DNA of 64,000 nt, taken from NCBI GenBank assembly GCA_934320655.1, contig CAKRFN010000009.1, positions 1-64,000 on the forward strand, given 5' to 3'. This stretch comes from an uncultured Eubacterium sp. GTDB lineage: Bacteria; Bacillota; Clostridia; Lachnospirales; Lachnospiraceae. The notes beneath the pieces are model-generated. The model was not told where the DNA came from. It did not search any database and saw nothing but the letters and a program-made list of their open reading frames with translations. Within the stretch, counting starts at the first letter, position 1. The number at the start of each line of letters is the position of its first letter. Shown here one piece after another: positions 7,651 through 17,533 of the stretch. A program made the position numbers and the translations under genes.

Positions 7651-8274
7651 CTATTCGCCCTCCTTGTAGATACAGTGGTAGATCAACCGCATTGTTCCGC
7701 TGTTCTCACAGGTCAGCAGGGTAAGCTCTGTTTCTTCCCCCTGTGCTTTTACGAAATTGTCATACGGTCCCACGATTTCCGATGAAACGACTTCATACAG
7801 ATACACGTTTCCTTCTTTGTCCATGACCTTTACCGTGTCCCCCGCTGAAAGCCTGCCCAGGTACTTAAAATAAGTGCCGTATCTGCTCCCCCTGTGTCCG
7901 GCAAGCACACAGTTTCCTTTGCCGCCGATTGCCGCAGTGTCGGGTATATGCCCGATCCCATAGGCAAGCTGCTTGCTGTCCGCCCCCTCCACGATGGGAT
8001 ATTTCAGCTCTAAGGCTTCTATCTCGATCAGACCAATTACATCCCCGGACGAAAGCAGGGCTGCATCCTCTTCACTAATGGGGGCTTTGGTATCCGTCTC
8101 CTCCCTTTCTTCCTCTTTTTCTCCATCCTCCTTATGCTCCTGTTCCACATTCTGTTCAAACTGTTCTATCAGTTCGTCGGTTTTATGGTTCCCGTAGAAA
8201 TGATAGAAAATGGGGACTGACATAGCCGCCAGTCCCGCCGTAATGAGTATTGCTGCCAAGATTTTCCGTATCAT
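7651..8274 (-). CDS. Class D-like sortase
   Basis: Sortases cleave LPXTG-type sorting signals at the membrane and link the protein to the wall or to another subunit. The start is taken at ATG 8274, whose ATGA overlaps the stop of the giant helicase gene, giving 207 residues. There is an N-terminal membrane anchor at 4-26, an acidic spacer (EEEREETD) at ~45-65, and a catalytic domain. The triad is His127 in LAGHRGSRYGTYF, Cys189 in LTLLTCENSG and Arg196 in MRLIYHC. The element also encodes a 1790-residue LPQTG protein at 42349-47721, the likely substrate. A shared transcript is improbable, since a terminator follows the adhesin gene. Confidence 0.85.
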   Translation of the reverse strand: MIRKILAAILITAGLAAMSVPIFYHFYGNHKTDELIEQFEQNVEQEHKEDGEKEEEREETDTKAPISEEDAALLSSGDVIGLIEIEALELKYPIVEGADSKQLAYGIGHIPDTAAIGGKGNCVLAGHRGSRYGTYFKYLGRLSAGDTVKVMDKEGNVYLYEVVSSEIVGPYDNFVKAQGEETELTLLTCENSGTMRLIYHCIYKEGE

Positions 8275-11200
8275 CTTCCCTCTTTTCCGGGCGGATAGCT
8301 GCGGTAACTGTCCGGCTCCGCCACCCTTGCATTGTCCTGTCCTTCGCACAGGTCCACATCTTCGGTCTTTCCGTTCTCCAAGTCTAACTGCACGTTCAGC
8401 TCATTTAAACGTGCCACTTTCTCGTTCAGTTCCCCTTCCTGCGTGAACGGCTTGTCATATTCCTGCCTTGACTGCTCCATGTCACGCTGGTACTGCTCAA
8501 TGCGCTTTTCCAGTTCCGGTATACCGGCTGGTATGCCGTGGCAGAGGTTTTCCAGCTTTACCATGTTCCCCACAGGGCTTGTGGAAAGCTCCGCCTTGTA
8601 ATCGGTCTTTCCCCGCAGCACCATATAATTTACCCCGATGAAATTCTTTTCCACCAGAAGTTCAAACCCCTTGAAGCTTCCGATATGGCTTGTTTCCCCG
8701 TTTTTGCACTGGCTGACTGCCTTCAGCATGACCGTTCCGCCGTCCGTGCGCTCCGTGAATTTTGTGCTGTTCCCGGCAGCGTCCACGGTAATCGCAAAAT
8801 CCGGCTCCGCAATGAGCGCCACCTCTGCGGTTTTTGCGTCCTCATGCACACAAGCTAATTTCTCTGTCGCAGCCTTGATGAGTTTCGGGTAACGGATCAT
8901 GAAGTTGTCCTGTAAGGAATACCTCTGGCTGTCATAGCTGCTTTTCAGCATTTTCAGCCGCTGCACATCGTTTTCAAGCTGCATTTTCTCTTTTATCAGT
9001 GGGTTCCCGGTTGCCACGGCTTTTATCTCCGCATAGGAAAGGGTTGCCTCGTCGATATCCTCGCAGGTTCTTGACACCGCCCTGCTTGTCATGACCTGTG
9101 AGATGAAGCGCTGCTTGTTTTCCACCAGCGACCATGAATAGGCGTCAAAGGTCCCTTTTGTGACATAGCGGTAAATTGCCACCTCGTCATTCTCATTCCC
9201 CTGCCTTACGCCACGCCCTTCCCTCTGTTCAATGCAGGAGGGCTTCCACGGGCAGTCCACATGGTGCATTGCCGTGATGTGCGTCTGCACGTTTACGCCC
9301 GTCCCGCACTGGTCCGTGGAGCCGATCAGTATCTTCTTTTTGCCGCTGCGCATCTCCTTGAAAAGCGCCTCCCGCTGTGCATCGGTTTTTGCGTCGTGTA
9401 TGAAAGCGATTTCCTCTGCCGGGATTCCCTGCTTTACCAGCTCGGTTTTCAGGTAGTTGTAAATGTCAAACTGCCCGCCGTCCCTGATGCGTTCCTCCCA
9501 GTCCGGCGTCCATACGGCTTTTGGTGTGCCGATGTCCGAGAAAATAAGCTGGCAGCCGATTTTACCGTCCTTGTTCCCGGCAAAATATTCGGCTGCCACG
9601 TTTGCTGCTACCTTGTTCAGTTTCCCGTCCGGGTTGTCCGGCGCATGGAGTTCCAGAAGCCTTGCGTCCGTCCCTAAAAGCCTTGCCTCCCCCGTTATTT
9701 TTAAGAAATTGTCCTCTTTCGGATCAACGCCGCCGCTATGAATCCTCTCCGCACGTTTCGCAAATTCTTCCATGACCTGCTTCACATACCAGTCCGGCTC
9801 GCTTTCCACGATGATCGGCTTGCCGCTCCTCAATGCGGGAACCGGAAGGTTTAACATATCGGAAGTCTGCACGTCCGCCACCTCACGGAATGAAGTCATA
9901 AGCTCCGGCACGTTTGTAAACTTGTTGAAACGGCTCTTAAAGCGGAACCCGCTGCCTTCCACGGTCAGTTCCAGTGCGGTTGTCACTTCACCGAAATTCG
10001 CCGCCCATGAATCAAAATGGTAAATCCCCATGCGCTCCAGCGTCCTCTTCTGAAGATAAAGCTGCATGACATACAGTTCGCACATGGTATTGCTTACCGG
10101 GGTTCCGGTTGCGAACACAATGCCCCTGCCATCATTGATTTCATCAAGGTACTGGCATTTCAGGTACATATCCATCGCCTTTTTTGAACCTGTGCTTGAT
10201 ATGCCCGATACATTGTTGATTTTGGAGAAAATCGACAAATTTTTAAAATGGTGCGCCTCGTCCACCATGACGGAATCAATGCCCAGTTCCTCAAACGTGA
10301 TCAGGTCATCCTTGCGGCTTTCCTCCGTCAGTTCCTTTAACTGTTCGTCCAGTTTTTTCTTCTGTGCCTCCATCTGCTTGATGGTCCACTGCTCCCCCTT
10401 TTCCGCTTTGATTTCATCAATCGCATAAGAGATTTCCTGTATCTGCGCCTGCAGCATACGCTCTTTCCGTTCCTTTGAGATCGGTATCTTCTCAAACTGC
10501 GAGTGGGACATGATGATACAGTCATAGTCCCCTGTTGCGATACGGGACACGAACTGTTTCCTCCTGCTTTTCTCAAAATCCCGCTCCGTTGCCACAAGGA
10601 TATTTGCGGACGGGTACAGCCGCATGAACTCCCCCGCCGTCTGCCCCACAATGGACTTCGGCACTACGATGACATTCTTGCTGGCAAGACCGAGCCGCCG
10701 CTGTTCCATACATGCCGCCATCATGGTAAATGTTTTCCCGGCTCCTACACAGTGGGCTAACAGGGTATTGCCTCCGAGAAGGACTCTTGCGATTGCGTTT
10801 TTCTGGTGGTCACGCAGCTTAATCTCCGGGTTCATGCCGGGGAATGTCAGGTGTGAGCCGTCATATTCCCGCAGGCGGATATTGTTGAATGTCTCATTGT
10901 AATAATCCACATATTTCTGCCGCCGTTCCTGATCCTTGAATATCCAGCTTTTGAACGCCTCCTTCATCTGGTTCTGCTTTTCCCTTGCAAGCATGGTTTC
11001 CTTCTTATTTACCTCATAGTGGTACTTCCCGCCCCCGTCATCTATCCTGTCACGGACTGTAACCGTGCGCAGGTTTAAGGTTTCCTCAAAAATGGAATAG
11101 GCGTCAATCCGCTTCGTGCCGTAAGTCTCCGTTGCGGCAATGGAATGGTTGTCATGCCGTTTCCCATCAATGAACCAGTTCATGTTGTAGGTGTTGAGTT

Positions 11201-14200
11201 TTACCTGTATTCCCATACTGCTGTACTTCCTCCGCATAGCCCTTGCCCTGGGCGGTGTTTTCACAAGCTCATAGATAAACTCCTCATAATCCTGCGGCTC
11301 AATCCATGTGGTTCCGATACGCACGTCGATTTCAGACGCATCGAGACGTTCCGGCTGCACATTTTTCAGCGCTTCCGCATTGATGCCGAATAACTCCGGG
11401 TTCTCTTTCTGATACACTTCCGCAATCCTTAACTTGTCACGCACGTTGCCGGACAGGTATTCGTCTGCTGTTTTCCATCCCATGTTCAAGTTGTCGGGGT
11501 TGTATTCCGTTGGTTCCAGATATACAAGCCCCTCAAGGTCTTTTAATAATACCGCCCTCTTTACTTCCGCCTCCGCATCCGGCGAGAGTGTACTACCTTC
11601 CGGCAGTCTTTCCATCTCTTTGCTGATGTCAGGCGCATAAATGCTCAGCATAAACGGGATATTGACCGTCCCAAACTCATTGACGGACACGTTCAGCGCC
11701 TCCACCGCCGTTTCCACACGCTCCACCTGATTCTTCGCACGGATCGTCTGTTTGTAGAACATATCCGCTTTTTCCACCCTTCCGTCCTCGTCCACGACCT
11801 CAAGGGAACACAGAAGAGGATAATCCGCATCGTCACGGAATGCCTGCTGGCTCCCCCTTCCGGTCAGCGGTCCGTATTTTTTTACGTAGGCATCGTACTT
11901 TTCATTGAGTAATTTCTGCTGTGCCGCCAGTTCCTCACTGCTGCACCCTTCCGTCTGTATGAAGATAAGCTGTCTTGTGACCGTGCGGATCTCGTCCATG
12001 CCCCGTATGCGTTCTTCCGCCGTTGCCGACACTTCCTTGCGGTACATGACGGAATTTTCACGGTAATAGAGTTTTCCGTCCACAAAGGTATAGGTGTAAT
12101 TTTTCACGTCGGGATCGGCTTCTATGATGTCCTCCGTCTTTTCCTCTTCCGCCGCAAGCTCCGCCACGTCGGTTATCCTGCCGGAAAGCTGCCCTACCGC
12201 TGTTTGCAGTGCGGATTTTAAGTCAAAGTTTTCATCATGGTTGATACAGCTTGTGTATTTGCTGCCATTGCCGAACATGCGTGTATCGTACTCCATTGTT
12301 CCGAGCATCATTTCCGGATGCTGTGCAAAATAGGAGTTGACCGCAATGCCGTCCTCCGTCCTGCCAAGATGCACCCAGTCTGGCTCCGTCACGATCTTGC
12401 GCTCCCTCTTCTGCAGGAATATGATGTCGCTTGTGACATCGGTTCCCGCACTGTCCCTGAATGCCGTGTTGGGAAGGCGGATCGCTCCGAGCAGCTCCGC
12501 CCGTTCCGCAAGGTACTTCCTTACCGCAGGGTTCGCCTTGTCAAGCGTTCCCTTGCTTGTGATGAACGCCACAATGCCTCCCGGTCTGACCTTATCCAGC
12601 GCCTTTGCGAAATAGTAATCGTGGATACGGAAATTGTGCTTTGCGTATTTCGCATCATACAGCTTGTAATCACCGAAAGGCACGTTGCCCACCGCAACAT
12701 CGAAAAAGTTGTCAGGGTATTGTGTTTCCTCAAACCCCCTTACCTTTATCTGTGCTTTCGGGTACAGCAGCTTTGCGATCCGCCCGCTGATGTCGTCCTT
12801 TTCCACGCCGTAGAGCCTGCTTTCCTGCATGGATTCCGGCAGCGTTCCAAAAAAATGACCGACGCCAAGCGCCGGCTCTAATATAGTCCCTTTTTTGAAA
12901 CCGAATTTTTCCAATGCACCGTAAACTGCCTGTGTGATGACGGGGGAGGTGTAAAATGCCGTGTTGACTGTCTCCCTTGCGTCCGCATATTCCGACGTGG
13001 AAAGAAGCTCTTTCAGTTCCGCATATTCTTTCTGCCAGCCCTCATTCCTTTCGTCAAAAGCCTGCGCTATGCCGCCCCATCCCACATACCGGGCAAGCAC
13101 CGTCTGTTCTTCCGGCGTGGCAGTCCTGTCCTCACGCTCTATCTGCTTTAACAGCCGGATTGCCTCCACGTTCCACTGGTATCTCGTTTTCTGCCCGCCT
13201 TTTGGAAGTTCCTCATCCTCAAAATGAAAGTTCCCGTTCCGCTGCCTGCTTTTAAGGGCTTTCACTTTATCCTCAAACTGTTGCTCTAAACCGGATTTTT
13301 TCTCATAAGGCGTTCTGGCATATTCCGCCGCATATTCATTGATGTTCCGCTGTATGACAAACGATTTCGCCCGGATCAGGTATTCCATGATGGAATAGAG
13401 CTGTTCATAGGTTGCAGAAAATCTCTTCCGCTCCCCGTCCCTGCCCTTTAAGTCCGCCATGAAAGCGTCTTTGCTCTGGATATACTCCACAAGACCGTAA
13501 GCGTTGTTGTGGTATGCCTTTGTCTGCTCCTTATCCTCCATGTGGTTTATGGTGCGGTTCAAAAAATACAGCTTATCCTCTTTTGGCAGGCTGCTTTCTG
13601 CTACCATAACCAAAAACGGCTGGTATGGCACGACTGCAGAACATTTTGTCAGATAGATTTCCAGTGCGTCACGCAGATCCTCGTCCATTGCCTCCACCTG
13701 CCGCAGATCTTCCGAGAACAGACTGCCCGAAGCGGGCTTTGCCACGCTCCCGTCAGGGTTTAATATCTCCCCCTCCACACGTTCTGCCGTTTCCTGTGTA
13801 TCTTCCTGCTCCTGCTGTATTTCCGCCGTATCTTCCTGTTCCTGCCGTGTTTCTGCTGTTTCTTCCTGCCCGCTTTCTGCCGTCTGCCATGCTTCCGGTA
13901 TCTCCTCCTGCCCATTTTCCACCGTCTGCCATGTTTCCGGTATTTCTTCCTGTCCGTTTTCCACCGTCTGCCGTGTTTCCGGTATTTCTTCCGCTGCTGC
14001 CTCCGGCTCCTGTCCTTCCTGCCTTTCTTCCTCCTGCCCGTCAATGCTGACCGCCGCAAAGTCCGGCTCCTGCAGCATACGTTCCTTATATTCATGGTAG
14101 ATTTCCATGAACCACGGCATTGCAGTAAATGCTTTTGGAGCTTCCTTGAACCGCTCAAATATTCCCTCTGTCAGATAGCCGTTTTCCTCTATCATGTGCA

Positions 14201-16961
14201 GGATCAGGTCAGCGCAGTATCGGTAATCCACCCGCTTTTCCCCTTTTGTTCCATCTTCCCGTGGATAAGAGACTGTAATGCCGTCCTTATCCCTGCTGAT
14301 CTTGCACTTGCCATAGGAATTGTCCGTGTATTCCGACATGAAAAACCCTTCCCGCAGCTCTCCGTACACGCTTGCAAGGAATCCTGCCTTGCTTTCCATG
14401 TTTAGATTTGTGGTAAAAATATCATAGATCAGTGTCTTTACGGAAATATACTGGATTTCCTCATTAAAATATCCTTTTAGCGGTTCCAGCCACAGGTTTT
14501 CCTCCCGTTTTTCCCACTCTTCTGCAGTAAGCTCCACTGTTTTAAAGGTTTTCCGGTGGATAAATTCTGTCTTGTCCGGGTTGCGGCTCGAATATCTGTC
14601 ATGCTCAAGCTGCATCTGTACCTGAAACGTAAGCCTGCTGTCCCTGCGGATTTCGCCAAACTCAAGCACTTCCTCAAACAGATAGTCGTAAAACTGCCTG
14701 CCGTGCCATACGGTTTCCCCGTCGCTTGCAATGACTTCATCATAGGCATCATCCCATGTTACTTCCAGCCGTTCCTGCAGACCTTTGGCTTCGAGGACTT
14801 CCTGTATCGTGTCCAGGCGGTTTTGCTGATGCTGCCCTGCTTCCTCCGAAAGATATTTGTCCGTATCTTCTTTTAAAATCTCTATCCACGATACAGCAGA
14901 ATTTTCTTTCAGCATACTGTCGATTTCAGAATAAGGCGCATCTGTCTGGTATACGCCATCGGCTATCATGCTCTCCACATAAGCCGCACAGTCCCACCAG
15001 TCAAGCTCCGTTTTCCATTTCGTGCCGTTCCCATCATAATATTCAATGAAAATACCCTCATGTGTCTGCTCAATGTTGCATCTGCCGTATTCATTTTCAA
15101 AGTTGTTTGATATGCTGGCTGCATAAGGGTTTTTGCAGAACATCCTTTCAAGGAACTGCGCTTTGTCACTCATGGGCAGGTCTTTCGTGAACACCTCATA
15201 TAAAAGCATGTTCGGAACCGGACTCCAGAAGCTGTTTTGGAAAAATTCATCCATGACCTCCTGCCATACAGCCGCCGATACCTTGTCGGGATCAAATGCC
15301 TTTGGCGGGGTATAATATTCCCCCGTCATGATCAGCGCACCCAGCTCACGCTCTATGGCTTTCCAGTTGACATAGCCCTCCTTTTCCGTTCCGCCCTCAC
15401 GCCACTGGAAGCGGAGTCCTTTTGAGGAAAAGGTGTCATATCCGTGCAGCCCGTCCCCTTCCAGGGGCCAGCCTGCACCGCCCTGTCCGTATTCCCTGCG
15501 GATTGCCTTTACCCGTTCTCCCGGATCGGAAATATCCTGAAATGCCGCATAAATGCGTTTTCTGCTCCCTGAATACACGCCGCCACGCATAAGCACCTGT
15601 TTTACATGCTCATGCGGAACGGTAAGCGCCTGTTCCGGCTTCTGGTAGGAATACTCTTCCGGCAACACCATATCCCCGTTTTGGGCAATCAAAAAGGAAG
15701 CCTGTTCATAGCTTCCTTTCTGCGTATCAGAACTCCCTAAAGAATTGATCTCATTCAGTTCCTGCTCGATTTCCCGGTCAAGTTCCGCTTTCCTTATATT
15801 CTGCTGTTCACTGTCCTCTGTCTGCTGTCCGCTTCCCTCTAATGGAACTTCATCACGATTTCGTTCATCACGATCTCCTCTGCCTGCATCCTCGCCTGCT
15901 GGCGTAGCTGCCACATCTCCATTGTCGAGTTTTTGTCCTTCGGCGGGTTGTTCTTTAAGTAGCTGCCCTCCAGCTCGTCCATCATCCGGTTCGCCTCGTC
16001 CTCCACTTCCTGCATCTTCTCCGCCAGTTTCCCGAACCTCTGCAGTGTCCGGTATCTGCTGTTGTGGTTCTCTTTCAGGTACTCCATCGCCCTCACTGCG
16101 AACTTCCCTAAGTTCGTCATGCTCACCGTTTCCTCCGGTGCCGTGAGATCCGGGTACAGCATCCCGTCCGCTCCCTCGTGATACGTCAATGTTATCTCTG
16201 CCATTTGCAATACTCCTTTCTTCCATCTGCTTTAAATCATTTGCAATGCCTCTCAGCACTTCACAGGATATATCGCTGAGCAGAGATCCTAAACGGTAGA
16301 CTTCCTCCTCTGTTGTAAATGCGGTAATAAAGGAGAAATCCTGTTTTTCAGTGGGAAGGTCAAAGCCGCATCTTGTAAATACCGCATACATGACGCTTCT
16401 TTTTAACGCTTCCCCTGCCGTAATCTCTTGCGCTCTGCCATTTTCTGTTATCTGTTTGCTTCCAGCCAGATTTACGAACTCGGTAATGCGTTCACCAAAT
16501 TCTGAGTCCATTATGACTCCGATCTGTCTTTCCGTAAAGTCTTTTAAAAAAGATTTATCAGATTCTTTTTCGTCTGTCCGGGCAATGCCCTCTTTGTCCC
16601 GTAACCACGCCGCATACGCTTTCATGGTATTCCGGTCAAGTTCCCACGTGAGGACGCTTTCCCTGCCCCCGGTGTCGGATATGTCAAAGACATACCGCAT
16701 ACCCGGCTTTAAGGCTCTTGACGGGAAGATTGCGATGCCCCTGCTGCCACGCCTTACATACCGCCCTACCTTCTTCCATGTGTCGAAATCCGCAACCAGC
16801 GTTGCCCTCGGTCTTTGCTTGTAGACCATGAGGATATTGTCAAACTCATAGCGGTAGAGCTGCCCCGTAAGCCTGCATATGCTTTTCCATGCCTGTCCGC
16901 TTGCGGTCACTTCGTCTATGGTGGCATCATACAGCTTTGATGTTTTTGTATCTGCGCTCAT
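8271..16961 (-). CDS. Giant N6-methylase / SNF2-type helicase fusion of conjugative elements
   Basis: 2896 residues, cytosolic. The N-terminus (1-~110) resembles the ArdC/LtrC ssDNA-binding region. A low-complexity linker (~250-390) follows, then uncharacterised repeats of LPD type to about 980, and a tandem Gln/Glu linker at ~990-1057. A DNA methyltransferase domain comes next, with AFYTSP (~1335), motif I EPALGVGHFFG (~1363) and motif IV GNVPFG (~1422). A superfamily 2 helicase follows, with Walker A GAGKT (~2075), VMVDEAHHFKN (~2233) and ATGTPVSNT. The C-terminal helicase lobe has GSTDQCGTGVN and EQREGRGVRQGNEND. Such proteins are common in ICEs of this group and are thought to process or protect transferred DNA. 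It is co-transcribed with an MT-A70 methylase. Confidence 0.85.
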   Translation of the reverse strand: MSADTKTSKLYDATIDEVTASGQAWKSICRLTGQLYRYEFDNILMVYKQRPRATLVADFDTWKKVGRYVRRGSRGIAIFPSRALKPGMRYVFDISDTGGRESVLTWELDRNTMKAYAAWLRDKEGIARTDEKESDKSFLKDFTERQIGVIMDSEFGERITEFVNLAGSKQITENGRAQEITAGEALKRSVMYAVFTRCGFDLPTEKQDFSFITAFTTEEEVYRLGSLLSDISCEVLRGIANDLKQMEERSIANGRDNIDVSRGSGRDAVPGSHGTGGNGEHDELREVRSEGDGVPEREPQQQIPDTAEVRETGGEDAGSGGRGEPDDGRAGGQLLKEQPAEGQKLDNGDVAATPAGEDAGRGDRDERNRDEVPLEGSGQQTEDSEQQNIRKAELDREIEQELNEINSLGSSDTQKGSYEQASFLIAQNGDMVLPEEYSYQKPEQALTVPHEHVKQVLMRGGVYSGSRKRIYAAFQDISDPGERVKAIRREYGQGGAGWPLEGDGLHGYDTFSSKGLRFQWREGGTEKEGYVNWKAIERELGALIMTGEYYTPPKAFDPDKVSAAVWQEVMDEFFQNSFWSPVPNMLLYEVFTKDLPMSDKAQFLERMFCKNPYAASISNNFENEYGRCNIEQTHEGIFIEYYDGNGTKWKTELDWWDCAAYVESMIADGVYQTDAPYSEIDSMLKENSAVSWIEILKEDTDKYLSEEAGQHQQNRLDTIQEVLEAKGLQERLEVTWDDAYDEVIASDGETVWHGRQFYDYLFEEVLEFGEIRRDSRLTFQVQMQLEHDRYSSRNPDKTEFIHRKTFKTVELTAEEWEKREENLWLEPLKGYFNEEIQYISVKTLIYDIFTTNLNMESKAGFLASVYGELREGFFMSEYTDNSYGKCKISRDKDGITVSYPREDGTKGEKRVDYRYCADLILHMIEENGYLTEGIFERFKEAPKAFTAMPWFMEIYHEYKERMLQEPDFAAVSIDGQEEERQEGQEPEAAAEEIPETRQTVENGQEEIPETWQTVENGQEEIPEAWQTAESGQEETAETRQEQEDTAEIQQEQEDTQETAERVEGEILNPDGSVAKPASGSLFSEDLRQVEAMDEDLRDALEIYLTKCSAVVPYQPFLVMVAESSLPKEDKLYFLNRTINHMEDKEQTKAYHNNAYGLVEYIQSKDAFMADLKGRDGERKRFSATYEQLYSIMEYLIRAKSFVIQRNINEYAAEYARTPYEKKSGLEQQFEDKVKALKSRQRNGNFHFEDEELPKGGQKTRYQWNVEAIRLLKQIEREDRTATPEEQTVLARYVGWGGIAQAFDERNEGWQKEYAELKELLSTSEYADARETVNTAFYTSPVITQAVYGALEKFGFKKGTILEPALGVGHFFGTLPESMQESRLYGVEKDDISGRIAKLLYPKAQIKVRGFEETQYPDNFFDVAVGNVPFGDYKLYDAKYAKHNFRIHDYYFAKALDKVRPGGIVAFITSKGTLDKANPAVRKYLAERAELLGAIRLPNTAFRDSAGTDVTSDIIFLQKRERKIVTEPDWVHLGRTEDGIAVNSYFAQHPEMMLGTMEYDTRMFGNGSKYTSCINHDENFDLKSALQTAVGQLSGRITDVAELAAEEEKTEDIIEADPDVKNYTYTFVDGKLYYRENSVMYRKEVSATAEERIRGMDEIRTVTRQLIFIQTEGCSSEELAAQQKLLNEKYDAYVKKYGPLTGRGSQQAFRDDADYPLLCSLEVVDEDGRVEKADMFYKQTIRAKNQVERVETAVEALNVSVNEFGTVNIPFMLSIYAPDISKEMERLPEGSTLSPDAEAEVKRAVLLKDLEGLVYLEPTEYNPDNLNMGWKTADEYLSGNVRDKLRIAEVYQKENPELFGINAEALKNVQPERLDASEIDVRIGTTWIEPQDYEEFIYELVKTPPRARAMRRKYSSMGIQVKLNTYNMNWFIDGKRHDNHSIAATETYGTKRIDAYSIFEETLNLRTVTVRDRIDDGGGKYHYEVNKKETMLAREKQNQMKEAFKSWIFKDQERRQKYVDYYNETFNNIRLREYDGSHLTFPGMNPEIKLRDHQKNAIARVLLGGNTLLAHCVGAGKTFTMMAACMEQRRLGLASKNVIVVPKSIVGQTAGEFMRLYPSANILVATERDFEKSRRKQFVSRIATGDYDCIIMSHSQFEKIPISKERKERMLQAQIQEISYAIDEIKAEKGEQWTIKQMEAQKKKLDEQLKELTEESRKDDLITFEELGIDSVMVDEAHHFKNLSIFSKINNVSGISSTGSKKAMDMYLKCQYLDEINDGRGIVFATGTPVSNTMCELYVMQLYLQKRTLERMGIYHFDSWAANFGEVTTALELTVEGSGFRFKSRFNKFTNVPELMTSFREVADVQTSDMLNLPVPALRSGKPIIVESEPDWYVKQVMEEFAKRAERIHSGGVDPKEDNFLKITGEARLLGTDARLLELHAPDNPDGKLNKVAANVAAEYFAGNKDGKIGCQLIFSDIGTPKAVWTPDWEERIRDGGQFDIYNYLKTELVKQGIPAEEIAFIHDAKTDAQREALFKEMRSGKKKILIGSTDQCGTGVNVQTHITAMHHVDCPWKPSCIEQREGRGVRQGNENDEVAIYRYVTKGTFDAYSWSLVENKQRFISQVMTSRAVSRTCEDIDEATLSYAEIKAVATGNPLIKEKMQLENDVQRLKMLKSSYDSQRYSLQDNFMIRYPKLIKAATEKLACVHEDAKTAEVALIAEPDFAITVDAAGNSTKFTERTDGGTVMLKAVSQCKNGETSHIGSFKGFELLVEKNFIGVNYMVLRGKTDYKAELSTSPVGNMVKLENLCHGIPAGIPELEKRIEQYQRDMEQSRQEYDKPFTQEGELNEKVARLNELNVQLDLENGKTEDVDLCEGQDNARVAEPDSYRSYPPGKEGR
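13780..13990 (-). repeat. Tandem ~48-bp coding repeats in the giant helicase linker
   Basis: About three 48-bp units encode a 16-residue period, (V/A)E(N/S)GQEE(I)PE(T/A)(W/R)QT, at residues ~990-1040. Shorter QEQEDTAE / QEQEDTQE repeats follow. The region is Gln/Glu-rich, has no predicted fold and separates the N-terminal half from the methylase. Near-identical units suggest recent slippage, so length should vary between strains. Confidence 0.8.
15839..16204 (-). CDS. TnpV-like protein encoded out of frame inside the helicase gene
   Basis: 121 residues from ATG 16204, with AAGGAG eight bases upstream; upstream in frame is a TTG that is less likely. The sequence follows the transposon-encoded TnpV family: LTYHE..DGMLYPDL, LGKFAVRAMEYLKENH, GKLAEKMQEVEDEA, then TMEMW and AEEIVMNEIV. 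The family is small, basic-acidic mixed, cytosolic and of unknown function. The whole gene lies inside the 2896-residue gene in another frame, covering codons ~252-374. In the host frame this stretch reads as a disordered Gly/Arg/Glu linker (GGEDAGSGGRGEPDDGRAGG). Thus the linker is probably the overprinted reading of an inserted tnpV. Confidence 0.7.
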   Translation of the reverse strand: MAEITLTYHEGADGMLYPDLTAPEETVSMTNLGKFAVRAMEYLKENHNSRYRTLQRFGKLAEKMQEVEDEANRMMDELEGSYLKNNPPKDKNSTMEMWQLRQQARMQAEEIVMNEIVMKFH

Positions 16962-16964
16962 TCG

Positions 16965-17528
16965 TCATACCTCCAATATCGCTTCCCTGATGTCCCTGCC
17001 GTCTATCTCGTCCCCAAGACAGTCCCATCCTTCGTATCTCTGCCTTGCGAACAGCTCTATCCGTGGCAGGTCCCCGCACAGCTCCACAATCCGTTCCCGT
17101 ATCTCGTCCGGTTTCTTACTGTGTTCCATGATCCGTGCATCGCACACCTGCGGGACGGCTTTCGATACCCTCTTTGGTCTGCCCTTTGTGCCGAGGATGC
17201 AGATTTCTGAATTGGAGCGTGTCCAGAAGCCGAGTCCCATAAAGAACGTATCGGCTTTTTTATTCCGTTTTACCCAGTTGAACCCGCAGGTCTTATAGGT
17301 AAACCCCCATGCCTCCATGACAGAGATTCCTTCCAGCAGGCAGGGGAACGTGATCCATAAAAAAAGGATACAGTCGTCATCAGCTATTCTTCCAACAGGC
17401 AATGACCGTATATCCTCAATGTTCATTGTATGGTAATGGTTTTCTGCGCTTCTCCCTTCCCCCTTTTTGGAATACACTTTATACTGCCACGGCGGATCGG
17501 CATAAATGATGTTATATTTCTTTCCCAA
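16965..17528 (-). CDS. MT-A70 family DNA N6-adenine methyltransferase
   Basis: 187 residues, the size of phage and element MT-A70 enzymes. The catalytic DPPW is at 11-14 (IIYADPPWQYK). The fold markers DCILFLWITFPCLLEG, GFTYKTCGFNWVKRNK, GFWTRSNSEICILGTKG, KPDEIRERIVELCGDLPRIELFARQRYEGWDC follow in the family order. It transfers methyl from S-adenosylmethionine to adenine in DNA. The start is TTG at 17528 with GGAGG ten bases upstream. It ends 3 bases before the ATG of the giant methylase-helicase, so the two are co-expressed. It may mark element DNA against host restriction or alter regulation; which one cannot be read from sequence. Confidence 0.9.
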   Translation of the reverse strand: MGKKYNIIYADPPWQYKVYSKKGEGRSAENHYHTMNIEDIRSLPVGRIADDDCILFLWITFPCLLEGISVMEAWGFTYKTCGFNWVKRNKKADTFFMGLGFWTRSNSEICILGTKGRPKRVSKAVPQVCDARIMEHSKKPDEIRERIVELCGDLPRIELFARQRYEGWDCLGDEIDGRDIREAILEV

Positions 17529-17533
17529 TATGC

